DNA of 57,043 nucleotides, taken from NCBI GenBank assembly GCA_012519495.1, contig JAAYQA010000031.1, positions 1 to 57,043 of the forward strand, in the 5' to 3' direction. A program made the position numbers and the translations under genes. Within the stretch, counting starts at the first letter, position 1; every line of letters starts with the position of its first letter. The notes under the pieces are model-generated. The model ran no database searches, was not told the DNA's origin, and saw only the letters and a list, made by a program, of their open reading frames with translations. Below are positions 25,619 to 33,827 of this stretch, piece after piece. The stretch comes from Tissierellia bacterium (GTDB lineage Bacteria > Bacillota > Clostridia > Tissierellales > Peptoniphilaceae).

Positions 25619-26943
25619 AACTGCTGTATATCCTGCCGGCCATCGGGAAGAAAAAGGGCGAAAAATATATCGGTACGTGGAAAATGGCGCCCTTGACCCT
25701 GGCTACCTTAAAGGCTCTCACACCGAAAAAACATCAGGTGGATCTGTACGACGACCGCTTGGAGCTGCTGCAGGAACAACCGGATTACGATGTCTGCGCG
25801 ATCGTCGTGGAAACCTATACGGCGCTTCGCGCCTACAAACTGGCTGCCCGGCTGCGAGAGCGGGGCATACGGGTTATCCTTGGCGGGTATCATGTCACCC
25901 TGGAACCGGAAGAAGCGGCCGCCCATGCCGATGCGATCGTGACAGGCAATGCCGAAAGCGTCTGGGAGACGGTGCTTTCGGATCTGGAAGCGGACAAATT
26001 GCAAAAAATCTATTGCGGCAAGACCGCCTTTACCCCGGCGCTGCCGGATCTCAGCCTGTATGAAGGGAAAAAATACCTGCCGGTGAGTCTGGTTGAAACC
26101 GGGCGCGGCTGTATTCATTCGTGTGAATTCTGCGCTATTACGGCGGCCTACGGCGCCTGCTATCACAGGCGCCCGATCGATGACATTCTCCGGGATGTGG
26201 AGCAAAACCGCCACCGGTATTTTTTTCTCGTCGATGACAATCTCATAGCCGACCGCGCGCATGCCATGGAACTGTTTCGCCGGCTGAAAGAAAAAAACAT
26301 CAAATGGGCCGGGCAGGGCACGCTGCTGGCCGGAAAAGATCCCGCCCTTTTGCGCGCTATGAAAGAATCCGGTTGCGAGATTCTCCTGATCGGTTTTGAA
26401 AGCCTGAACGACGAGAATCTGCGGCAGATGGGCAAACGCCATCATCTGATCAAAGAGAGGGATCAGCTCGTTAACGCAATTCACGATGCGGGCATTCACA
26501 TTTACGCCACTTTTGTTTTCGGCTACGACGCGGACGACGAGCAAACCGTACAGGAAGCGCTCGACTTTGCCCTGCGTCACCGCTTTTACACAGCCGCCTT
26601 CAATCATTTGCTGCCTTTTCCGGGCACGCCTCTGTATGCCCGCCTGAAAAAAGAAGGGCGGCTCCGGTATGAAAAATGGTGGTTGGAAGAGGACTATCAT
26701 TACGGCGAACTGTCCTTTGTTCCAAAAAGACTCTCTCCGGAGAGGCTGGCCACCGCGTGTTTTGAAGCGCGCAAGGCCTTCAGTGCACCAAAAGAGCTGC
26801 TTCGCCGCTTTCTGCGCGTGGCCCGGCATTCTTCGCCGGTTTTGTGGGTTCTGTTTTTCGGGATGAATGTGCCCATCGGCAGGGAAGTATCGCAGAAGAT
26901 GAATGTTCCTTTGGGAGGCAATCTCGATGAGCTCCCCAAATAG
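25615..26943 (+). CDS. B12-binding-type radical SAM protein 4
   Basis: 442 residues. ILGGYHVTLEPEEAAAHAD and GNAESVW lie in the B12-like domain, C166, C170 and C173 (RGCIHSCEFC) form the cluster site, and YFFLVDDNLIAD, IGFESLNDENLRQMG and YHYGELSFVPKRLS follow. Closest by eye to proteins 1 and 2. The ATGA junction with gene 3 fixes the start. Confidence 0.88.
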   Translation: MKLLYILPAIGKKKGEKYIGTWKMAPLTLATLKALTPKKHQVDLYDDRLELLQEQPDYDVCAIVVETYTALRAYKLAARLRERGIRVILGGYHVTLEPEEAAAHADAIVTGNAESVWETVLSDLEADKLQKIYCGKTAFTPALPDLSLYEGKKYLPVSLVETGRGCIHSCEFCAITAAYGACYHRRPIDDILRDVEQNRHRYFFLVDDNLIADRAHAMELFRRLKEKNIKWAGQGTLLAGKDPALLRAMKESGCEILLIGFESLNDENLRQMGKRHHLIKERDQLVNAIHDAGIHIYATFVFGYDADDEQTVQEALDFALRHRFYTAAFNHLLPFPGTPLYARLKKEGRLRYEKWWLEEDYHYGELSFVPKRLSPERLATACFEARKAFSAPKELLRRFLRVARHSSPVLWVLFFGMNVPIGREVSQKMNVPLGGNLDELPK

Positions 26944-27898
26944 AAGCTATCGCGTCGTACAGGCTGGGCCTGAACACGATGCTGGCATGGCAAGGCTGCT
27001 GGAAGAAAGCGCCTTCGACGGTCCGATTGCCGTCAGCTACCGGCGCAGACCGTCCGTGATTGCCTCCTACAAAAAAGAAGCGGATGAAGGGCTTCTGTAT
27101 GTGCTGCTGCATGGACCGGAAGAGGCGGTTGTCGGTATGGGGGCGGTTACCATCCGTTCCATTTGGCTGAACGGAAGATGGCAGCGCATGGCGTATCTGA
27201 GCGGGCTGCGCATCACACCGGCCCATCAGAAGGCGTTTTTGCTGATTCCCCGGATGTATGAAAGAATGTATCAGAGCACAAAAGACCAGGTCGATCTGTA
27301 TCTGACGACGATCGTCTCCGACAATACCGATGTCATCCGCATGTTTGAGAAAAAGCGGCGGGCCATGCCCGAATACCGCTTTGAAACAGAACTGGAAACC
27401 TATCTGATCGGCAGCAAACCCGTGCGAAAAGAAGCGCAGATCCGGCCGCAGGAAAGAAAGACAAACGGCTGTGCGGATCCCGCCTGGCTGGCTGCGCGCG
27501 GAGCCCGTTTTTTCGGGACCGGGGAAAACTACGGCTATTTGCTGAAGCCCTACTGGAAGCAGTATCATATTAAAAGCTATCGGGGTGCCTACCGCCTGCT
27601 GTCGGTTTTGCCCACGGAGAAATTCTTTTTGCCCCGCTTTCCCAAACCGGGAACCGACGCTTCCTATCTGGCCGCAGGAGTATACGCAGACCATGATATG
27701 CCCCGAATTGTCGACACGCTGCGCCGCCAGACACCTGCCGATTTCCTGATGCTGAGTGCCGTACAGGGCAGTCCGCTGGCAGCGCATCTGAAGCGCCTCA
27801 CGCCGGTCGTTTATCGGACCCGATTGTATCAGGTGCTCTTTCACGAGGCCGAACCGCAGGATCTGCGCGGGCTTGCCGTCGATGTGAGCTTTCTGTAA
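26927..27898 (+). CDS. Second GNAT-like protein of the cluster
   Basis: 323 residues. The N-terminal half resembles a GNAT domain (GMGAVTIRSIWLNG, LSGLRITPAHQKAFLL, YLTTIVSDNTDVIRMFEK). The C-terminal half is of unknown type. The start at 26927 was chosen for the GGGAGG site about 8 nt upstream; it overlaps gene 4 by 17 nt. Its last codons are part of the terminator stem. Possibly an acyl- or aminoacyl-transferase; not proven. Confidence 0.68.
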   Translation: MSSPNRSYRVVQAGPEHDAGMARLLEESAFDGPIAVSYRRRPSVIASYKKEADEGLLYVLLHGPEEAVVGMGAVTIRSIWLNGRWQRMAYLSGLRITPAHQKAFLLIPRMYERMYQSTKDQVDLYLTTIVSDNTDVIRMFEKKRRAMPEYRFETELETYLIGSKPVRKEAQIRPQERKTNGCADPAWLAARGARFFGTGENYGYLLKPYWKQYHIKSYRGAYRLLSVLPTEKFFLPRFPKPGTDASYLAAGVYADHDMPRIVDTLRRQTPADFLMLSAVQGSPLAAHLKRLTPVVYRTRLYQVLFHEAEPQDLRGLAVDVSFL

Positions 27899-27944
27899 GA
27901 ATCTTACGAGAGTACAGAGAGCATATGCATCGACGGCTTTTTTT
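27875..27944 (+). terminator. Composite terminator of the radical SAM cluster
   Basis: GCCGTCGATG (27875-27884, inside the last gene) pairs with CATCGACGGC (27928-27937), followed by seven T's. Inside it GCTTTCTGTA pairs with TACAGAGAGC (one G-U), and GTAAG-aat-CTTAC offers an alternative small hairpin around the stop codon. Confidence 0.82.
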
Positions 27945-28015
27945 GTGCAGGAATGAACCGAAAAATTTAATGTATTTTACAGGATAATCTATCCGGCAGG
28001 ACCGGTTTTATTGTA

Positions 28016-28041
28016 TACTGTACACAGGTACTGCACACAGG
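28016..28041 (+). repeat. Tandem 13-bp repeat before the ABC gene
   Basis: TACTGTACACAGG and TACTGCACACAGG lie end to end with a single difference. The first overlaps a TATACT -10-like box and the second contains the ribosome site of the gene at 28048. Confidence 0.6.
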
Positions 28042-28047
28042 AGACGT

Positions 28048-30819
28048 ATGCTGGAAATAAAAAACATACAAAAAGAATATCGCACAGGAGATCTCGTTCA
28101 GCGCGCGCTGGACGATGTCTCCTTTAATTTGCGCGACAATGAGTTTGTCGCCATACTGGGGCCGTCCGGCTCCGGTAAAACAACGCTGCTGAACCTTATC
28201 GGCGGCCTGGACCGCTACGATGCGGGGGATCTGATCATAAACGGCACTTCCACTAAAGACTATACCGACCGCGACTGGGATTCGTATCGCAATCATACGA
28301 TCGGCTTTGTGTTTCAGAGCTATAATCTCATCCCGCATCAGTCGATTTTGTCGAATGTAGAGCTGGCGCTTACGATATCCGGTATCTCCCGTGCACAACG
28401 GAAAGATCGCGCCAAAGAGGTGCTTGCCAAGGTCGGTCTGAAAGACCATCTCCACAAGCGGCCGAATCAGCTCTCAGGCGGGCAGATGCAGCGGGTTGCC
28501 ATTGCCCGGGCGCTGGTAAACGACCCGGAAATCCTGCTTGCGGATGAACCCACCGGCGCCTTGGATACCGACACCGGCATCCAGGTCATGGAGCTTCTGA
28601 AAGAAGTCGCCAAAGACCGGCTGGTAGTGCTTGTCACGCACAATCAGGAGCTGGCCGACCGCTACGCGAGTCGTATTCTCCGTTTGAAAGACGGAAAAGT
28701 CGTCGACGATACGCGCCCTTTTTCGGCAGAAGAAGCGGGCGATGAACCCGTGCACAGAAATCTCGGCCGGGCGTCCATGTCTTTTTTTACCGCGCTGTCT
28801 TTAAGCTTCAACAATCTGCGCACCAAATTCGGACGCACGCTGCTCACGGCCTTTGCCGGTTCCATCGGGATCATCGGGATTGCGCTGATCCTGTCTTTGT
28901 CCACCGGAGTCAACCAGTATGTGGAAGATGTGCAAAGAGATACCATGAGTTCCTATCCGATCACGATCGAAGAGCGCACCTTTGACCTGAGCTCCATGCT
29001 GGAAGAAGGCCGGCGCATTTCACAGGAAGATCCGGATCATGAAAAAGACGCCGTGTATTCCGACAGCCGGATGATCGAACGCATGGCCACGATGACGACG
29101 GGACTCACAGAAAACAATCTCACGGATTTTAAGGCCTATCTTGACAATCCGGCCAGCGAAATTCATACGTATATCGGAGACAATGGCATACATTACGCCT
29201 ACAGCCCGCAGTTTGACGTGTTTACGCACGATCCGGAAGGCACGCTCATCAATACCGACGGCGTGCGCCTTGCAGAAGAAGAATCGGAAACGCAGAGGAT
29301 GTTCGGCGGTCCGCCCGCAGGCACACCGGGGGCGCAGGGAAGCACCTTGTTTGGCGAGCTGCTGCCTCTGCCCGGCGGAAGGGGAATCAGCCCCGTCATC
29401 ACCGACAACTATCAGATGATTACGGGCGAATGGCCCCAAAACGCGGGCGATGTCCTTTTGTTTTTGGATGAAAACAACGAGATATCCACCCTTGCGCTCT
29501 ACGAAACAGGCCTACTGCCCGCAGAAGACTATATCGAACTCATGGACCGGCTGGATGCCGGAGAAGAAGTGGAAACGCCGCAGGTCGTCTTAGACTATGA
29601 CGACGTCCTCGGAAAAACCCTTTGGCTGCTGCCGGTCGCGGAGAGCTATGAAGAGCACGACGGGGTGTATACCTTTGTCGGAGAAGACGAAGAGAAGATC
29701 GAAGAGCGTCTGGAAGAGGCCATCGAACTGACGATTACAGGCGTTGTGCGCCCGGCGGAGGATGCCGCCAATGCGCTGTTTGGCGCAACAATCGGCTACA
29801 CGTATCAGCTTACCGAAGAAGTTATCGAACGGACCGACAAAAGCGAGGTGGTTCGGGCGCAAAAAGCGGATCCGGATCGTAACGTACTGACCGGACTCCG
29901 TTTTGCACCGGCGAACGATGCGCAAAAAGAAGAAGACGCCCGGGCGTATATCGAAACGCTCAATCTGTCCGAACGCGCCGCGCTGACCATGTTTTTGCAA
30001 CAGGATAGAGACGAAGAAGAATCAGAAGAAGAGACAGAAGACACCGGCTCCGCCTTATCTGTACAGCCGGCAGAAGAGGCGGAAATCCCGCAGATGCCGC
30101 CCGGCCCAATGCCTAGCGGGGAAGAGGCCCTGGCCCAGCAGCTGGACGTGCTCACAGAAGACCCCGCCGTGCTTCGCCGGATCTATGACGACTTTATCAC
30201 CCCGGGTTCCTATGAAGACAATCTTAAAACCTTTGGCGTCATCAGTATGGATGCGCCGTCTGCCATCCGGCTGTACACCGACAGTTTCGAAGCCAAAGAC
30301 GGTGTATCCTCCGCGATCGAAAACTACAACCGCACCGCAGAGGAAGACGACCGCATCGTATACAACGATTATGTGGGCTTACTGATGTCTTCTGTGACGA
30401 CCATTGTAAATGTCATCACCTATGTGCTGATCGCCTTTGTGGCTGTATCGCTCGTTGTGTCCAGCATCATGATCGGCATCATCACCTATATCAGCGTGCT
30501 GGAACGCACCAAAGAAATCGGCATTTTGCGGGCCATCGGCGCCTCCAAACGAAATGTCGCCCGGGTGTTCAATGCGGAAACCTTTATCGTCGGGTTGTTT
30601 GCCGGCCTGATTGGCGTCTTTGTCAGCCGGCTGATTCTCATTCCCGGCAATCAGCTCATTCATCATCTTACCGGGCTGGATACGGTACATGCGCGGCTGC
30701 CGCTCGCAGGGGCGGTTATCCTCGTCGTCCTCAGCATGATCCTTACGCTGATTGCCGGGCTGATCCCGGCCAATAAAGCAGCTAAACAGGATCCCGTCAC
30801 AGCCCTGCGGACCGAGTAG
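28048..30819 (+). CDS. MacB-like ABC transporter, ATPase and permease fused
   Basis: 923 residues. Residues 1-230 are a LolD/MacB-type ATPase (Walker A GPSGSGKTT, signature LSGGQMQR, Walker B LLADEPTGALDT). A first membrane helix lies near 265-295, then a large extracytoplasmic domain to about 775 with an acidic stretch (DEEESEEETED). Three C-terminal FtsX-type helices include the ERTKEIGILRAIGASKRNV motif. Such proteins export peptides or lipids or transmit mechanical signals. Monocistronic. RBS ACAGGAG. Confidence 0.92.
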   Translation: MLEIKNIQKEYRTGDLVQRALDDVSFNLRDNEFVAILGPSGSGKTTLLNLIGGLDRYDAGDLIINGTSTKDYTDRDWDSYRNHTIGFVFQSYNLIPHQSILSNVELALTISGISRAQRKDRAKEVLAKVGLKDHLHKRPNQLSGGQMQRVAIARALVNDPEILLADEPTGALDTDTGIQVMELLKEVAKDRLVVLVTHNQELADRYASRILRLKDGKVVDDTRPFSAEEAGDEPVHRNLGRASMSFFTALSLSFNNLRTKFGRTLLTAFAGSIGIIGIALILSLSTGVNQYVEDVQRDTMSSYPITIEERTFDLSSMLEEGRRISQEDPDHEKDAVYSDSRMIERMATMTTGLTENNLTDFKAYLDNPASEIHTYIGDNGIHYAYSPQFDVFTHDPEGTLINTDGVRLAEEESETQRMFGGPPAGTPGAQGSTLFGELLPLPGGRGISPVITDNYQMITGEWPQNAGDVLLFLDENNEISTLALYETGLLPAEDYIELMDRLDAGEEVETPQVVLDYDDVLGKTLWLLPVAESYEEHDGVYTFVGEDEEKIEERLEEAIELTITGVVRPAEDAANALFGATIGYTYQLTEEVIERTDKSEVVRAQKADPDRNVLTGLRFAPANDAQKEEDARAYIETLNLSERAALTMFLQQDRDEEESEEETEDTGSALSVQPAEEAEIPQMPPGPMPSGEEALAQQLDVLTEDPAVLRRIYDDFITPGSYEDNLKTFGVISMDAPSAIRLYTDSFEAKDGVSSAIENYNRTAEEDDRIVYNDYVGLLMSSVTTIVNVITYVLIAFVAVSLVVSSIMIGIITYISVLERTKEIGILRAIGASKRNVARVFNAETFIVGLFAGLIGVFVSRLILIPGNQLIHHLTGLDTVHARLPLAGAVILVVLSMILTLIAGLIPANKAAKQDPVTALRTE

Positions 30820-30899
30820 GAAGATGCATTGCGAAATAAACTGCTTATAGAACTAACGAATAAAAACATTTCAGTGCCTAAATAGCATAAATTAATATA

Positions 30900-30928
30900 T
30901 TGACTATTTCAAAACAATAGAGTACACT
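30900..30928 (+). promoter_or_regulatory. Promoter of the T-box ilvNB transcript
   Basis: TTGACT (30900-30905), 17-nt spacer, TACACT (30923-30928). Confidence 0.62.
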
Positions 30929-30944
30929 GTCTCTCAAGATAATG

Positions 30945-31164
30945 CAGGGAAAGAATGAATCCGATACCGCGTTCCCACAGAGAGCCGGCACAGAGTGCGA
31001 GCCGGCGGAACCGTTTGGATTCTCTCGCTTTCCGAGCAGACCGGCTGAATCAAGTAGGCCGGTACGCGTACCCGCGTTACGGGTCGGAGTGGCCGCATTT
31101 TTTGCGGCAAGCAGGGTGGTACCGCGATTGTCTCGCCCCTGGCATATGCCGGGGGCGTTTTTTT
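30945..31164 (+). ncRNA. T-box riboswitch leader (probably tRNA-Leu)
   Basis: The diagnostic T-box sequence AGGGTGGTACCGCG is at 31113-31126. Stem I is formed by GGAAAG (30948-30953) with CTTTCC (31028-31033) and GAATCC with GGATTC (31017-31022). The bulge between these 3' arms reads TCTCG, so the specifier is probably CTC (Leu). A stem-III hairpin GCCGCA...TGCGGC precedes the T-box. The terminator is CGCCCCTGGC-atat-GCCGGGGGCG plus T's (31134-31164). Uncharged tRNA should stabilise the antiterminator and allow ilvNB expression. The specifier assignment is inference. Confidence 0.9.
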
Positions 31165-31182
31165 ATGAGAGAGGTAGAAGAA

Positions 31183-31674
31183 ATGCAGCATACAATTGCC
31201 GTCATAGTGGAAAACCGAGCGGGCGTTTTAACCCGGGTAGCGGGTTTGTTCTCCCGCCGCGGTTACAATATCAAAAGCCTCGCCGTAGGCGAAACGGACG
31301 TGCCGGGTGTTTCCCGCATGACGATAGTGGTAAACGGAGATCAAAAGGTGATCGAACAGGTGTCCAAACAGCTGTATAAGCTGATCGATGTGATTAAAGT
31401 CACCGATCTCACCGAAGAGGAGTATGTGGAAAGAGAGCTCATTATGCTGAAAGTCTTTGTGAACTCGGAGACCCGAACGGAGATTATCCAGACCGTAGAC
31501 ATTTTCCGGGCGCGCATTGTGGATATGGGGCGGGAGACTTTCATTATCGAATGCACGGGAGATCAGGGCAAAGTCGCCGCTCTGGAACAGGCGCTTAAAC
31601 CCTACGGGATTAAAGAGATTGTCCGGACGGGTAAAATCGCCCTGTCCCGCGGAACAAAGGAGCAGAAGCAATGA
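31183..31674 (+). CDS. ilvN: Acetolactate synthase small (regulatory) subunit
   Basis: 163 residues. The N-terminal ACT domain has ENRAGVLTRVAGLFSRRGYNI-type sequence and the C-terminal ALS_ss_C domain includes the IVDMGRETFIIECTGD region. It confers valine feedback on the large subunit. The start was set at 31183, with AGAGAGGT 8 nt upstream; an in-frame ATG at 31165 sits at the end of the terminator T-run and has no ribosome site. It precedes ilvB, the reverse of the usual order. Confidence 0.93.
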   Translation: MQHTIAVIVENRAGVLTRVAGLFSRRGYNIKSLAVGETDVPGVSRMTIVVNGDQKVIEQVSKQLYKLIDVIKVTDLTEEEYVERELIMLKVFVNSETRTEIIQTVDIFRARIVDMGRETFIIECTGDQGKVAALEQALKPYGIKEIVRTGKIALSRGTKEQKQ

Positions 31675-33365
31675 GAATGACAGGAGCGCAGGCGATTATA
31701 AAAGGCCTGATTGATCACGGAATCAAAAATGTGTACGGGTATCCCGGCGGCGCCGTGCTGCCTTTGTACGACGCGCTATACGAAACCCGGGACATCCGCC
31801 ATGTGCTGATGCGGAGCGAACAGGCGGCGGCGCATGCGGCCAGCGGCGTTTCCCGCACATCAAACACCGTGGGGGTTTGCATTGCCACCTCGGGCCCGGG
31901 CGCCACCAATCTCGTCACGGGCATTGCCACGGCCTATATGGACTCCGTCCCGATGATCGCCATCACCGGACAGGTGCCCACAGGGCTGATCGGGACCGAT
32001 GCGTTTCAGGAAGTGGACATCACGGGCATCACGCTGCCCATTGTGAAGCACAGCTATCTGGTAAAAAACGCGGAGGAGATCCCGCAGATACTAGAAGACG
32101 CGTTTCATATCGCAAATACCGGAAGAAAAGGACCGGTGCTGATCGATATTCCGAAAAATGTACAGATGACGGAATTCGAGTACATAGAACCGGAAGAAAC
32201 CCGTTTGCGCGGCTATAAGCCGAACTATGAGCCCAATAAAAAGCAGATCGCGCGCGTGGCGGACGAGATCCAAAAAGCAAAGCGTCCGCTGATTCTCACA
32301 GGCGGGGGCATGGTGCATGCAAAAGCAGCGCCAAGGCTTCGCGCTCTTTTGCAGACCGTGGAGATTCCTGTCATATCTACGTTGATGTCTTTGGGGACCG
32401 TGCCCAACCGGCATCCACTGTATTTCGGTATGCTGGGTTTGCATGGGCGGCCGGTTGCCAATTTTGCCGTGTCCAAATGCGATCTTCTGATCAGCCTGGG
32501 TGCGCGTTTTGACGACCGGACGACCCTCGTTCCGGAAACGTTCGCGCCGGAGGCCACCATTGTGCATGTGGATGTAGACCCGGCGGAGATCGACAAGAAT
32601 ATCGAAACCCGCGTGCCCATTGTGGCGGACCTGGGGCGGTTTATCGAAGAACTGGCAAAAAAAGCGGAGCCGAAAACCTGCCGGGACTGGGTGAAGCAGC
32701 TGACAGACTGGAACGATGCATATCCCTTCAAATATCAGGAAGACGATGCATTAAAACCCCAGATCGTGCTGCGGGCGCTTTCCGATCTCACAGACGGTAA
32801 CGCATTTATCACAACCGAGGTCGGGCAGCATCAGATGTGGGCGGCACAGTTTTACCGGTATCAGGAGCCCGGACGACTGATCACTTCGGGTGGACTCGGC
32901 ACCATGGGCTATGGGCTTCCCGCAGCGATCGGTGCCGCGATGGAAAATCCCGGCAAAACCGTTGTAAACATCGCCGGAGACGGAAGCTTCCAGATGAATA
33001 TGGGAGAAATCGGCACCGCGGTGGAACAGGGCCTGCCGATCAAGCTGCTGCTGTTTAATAATCGTTCGCTGTCTTTGGTGCGTCAGCTGCAGTATTTCGG
33101 CGCAGGGAAACGCTACTCGGGGATCGACTTCACCTGCAATCCCGATTTTTGCAAACTGGTAGAAGCCTATCCCGATACCGAAACCTACCGGATCGAACGC
33201 CCCGACCAGGTGGAAGACGTGCTGAAAACGGCGCTCGCCAATGACAAATTCACCCTGATCGAATGCATCGTCAGCAACGAAGAACGCGTCTATCCCGTGG
33301 CCTGCCCGACCAATGGCCTGAACAAAATGAACTATCTGGACGACGTAGAAATCGTATGTGAATAA
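31671..33365 (+). CDS. ilvB: Acetolactate synthase large (catalytic) subunit
   Basis: A 564-residue ThDP enzyme joining two pyruvates, or pyruvate and 2-oxobutyrate, in branched-chain amino acid synthesis. Catalytic Glu50 lies in RSEQAAAHAASG, with GPGATNLVTGIATAYMDS, AFQEVDITG and the ThDP motif AGDGSFQMNMGE. ATGA overlap with ilvN. ilvC, ilvD and leu genes do not follow, so the rest of the pathway is elsewhere. Confidence 0.96.
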   Translation: MRMTGAQAIIKGLIDHGIKNVYGYPGGAVLPLYDALYETRDIRHVLMRSEQAAAHAASGVSRTSNTVGVCIATSGPGATNLVTGIATAYMDSVPMIAITGQVPTGLIGTDAFQEVDITGITLPIVKHSYLVKNAEEIPQILEDAFHIANTGRKGPVLIDIPKNVQMTEFEYIEPEETRLRGYKPNYEPNKKQIARVADEIQKAKRPLILTGGGMVHAKAAPRLRALLQTVEIPVISTLMSLGTVPNRHPLYFGMLGLHGRPVANFAVSKCDLLISLGARFDDRTTLVPETFAPEATIVHVDVDPAEIDKNIETRVPIVADLGRFIEELAKKAEPKTCRDWVKQLTDWNDAYPFKYQEDDALKPQIVLRALSDLTDGNAFITTEVGQHQMWAAQFYRYQEPGRLITSGGLGTMGYGLPAAIGAAMENPGKTVVNIAGDGSFQMNMGEIGTAVEQGLPIKLLLFNNRSLSLVRQLQYFGAGKRYSGIDFTCNPDFCKLVEAYPDTETYRIERPDQVEDVLKTALANDKFTLIECIVSNEERVYPVACPTNGLNKMNYLDDVEIVCE

Positions 33366-33435
33366 GGTTTATGATGGTGGCATGGTTTGCCGTCGCGCTC
33401 GTTATCTAATACAATGAAATGAAAAGAAGGCATGT

Positions 33436-33737
33436 ATGCAGATCAATCAAAAGTAAGCGAAAAGACTTATCGATTATTTTGTGTGGCTTCCGTTTTCCGG
33501 AATTTTGCTTTTTCCGATCCTATCGATCTGGTTTTTTGTCGTGAAAAGTGAACCGGTTACTTTATGGCGTGTGATTTGGATTCATGGCGGACTCATCTTT
33601 TTTGGTTTGGCAGCATTGCCTTTTTATCTGTTGTTTTTCGAAAACCGCCGTTTCTACAGGGTCATTGGAAGTGGATAACGCTCTTGCTGATTTTCGCAAC
33701 ATCGGGAATCATAGCTTACTGCAGCTCTGTACAATAA
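33436..33737 (+). pseudogene. Decayed small membrane protein gene
   Basis: From the ATG at 33436, after AAAGAAGG, the frame reads MQINQK, then a TAA at 33454-33456. It then continues in the same frame as a hydrophobic protein (AKRLIDYFVWLPFSGILLF...), with two or three membrane helices and stop at 33676-33678. In the next frame from about 33651 a further helix (HWKWITLLLIFATSGIIAYC) runs to the TAA at 33735-33737. The simplest reading is one gene of about 100 codons with a nonsense mutation and a frameshift. The part from the GTG at 33481 could still be translated. Product not recognised. Confidence 0.55.
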
Positions 33738-33821
33738 AAAAACGGGGTCAGGCTTAACAAATTCACTTGCTTGTGAACAAGTTATCTTGCAAGTGAACAA
33801 GTTAAGCCTGACCCCGTTTTT
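33738..33821. repeat. 84-nt near-perfect hairpin, REP/MITE-like
   Basis: A 21-bp perfect inverted repeat (33738-33758 with 33801-33821, containing ACGGGGTCAGGCTTAAC) encloses a second 9-bp perfect repeat, TTCACTTGC (33762-33770) and GCAAGTGAA (33789-33797), with an 18-nt apex. GGGGTCAG/CTGACCCC ends recall sequences found beside REP-associated Y1 transposases. It begins exactly after the decayed gene's stop and ends 7 bp from the next gene. With T's at both ends it can also terminate transcription both ways. Confidence 0.8.
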
Positions 33822-33827
33822 GAGGGT

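Noticed and set aside
19518..26943. Radical SAM genes as recent tandem duplications
   Set aside because: The proteins differ strongly even around the cluster cysteines, and protein 3 lacks the FFVDDN motif, so any duplication is ancient.
31165..31182. Upstream ATG for ilvN at 31165
   Set aside because: It directly follows the T-run of the T-box terminator and has no ribosome site, unlike the ATG at 31183.
33738..33821. CRISPR repeat or phage attachment site
   Set aside because: A single inverted-repeat unit with no direct repeats, spacers, integrase or tRNA nearby.
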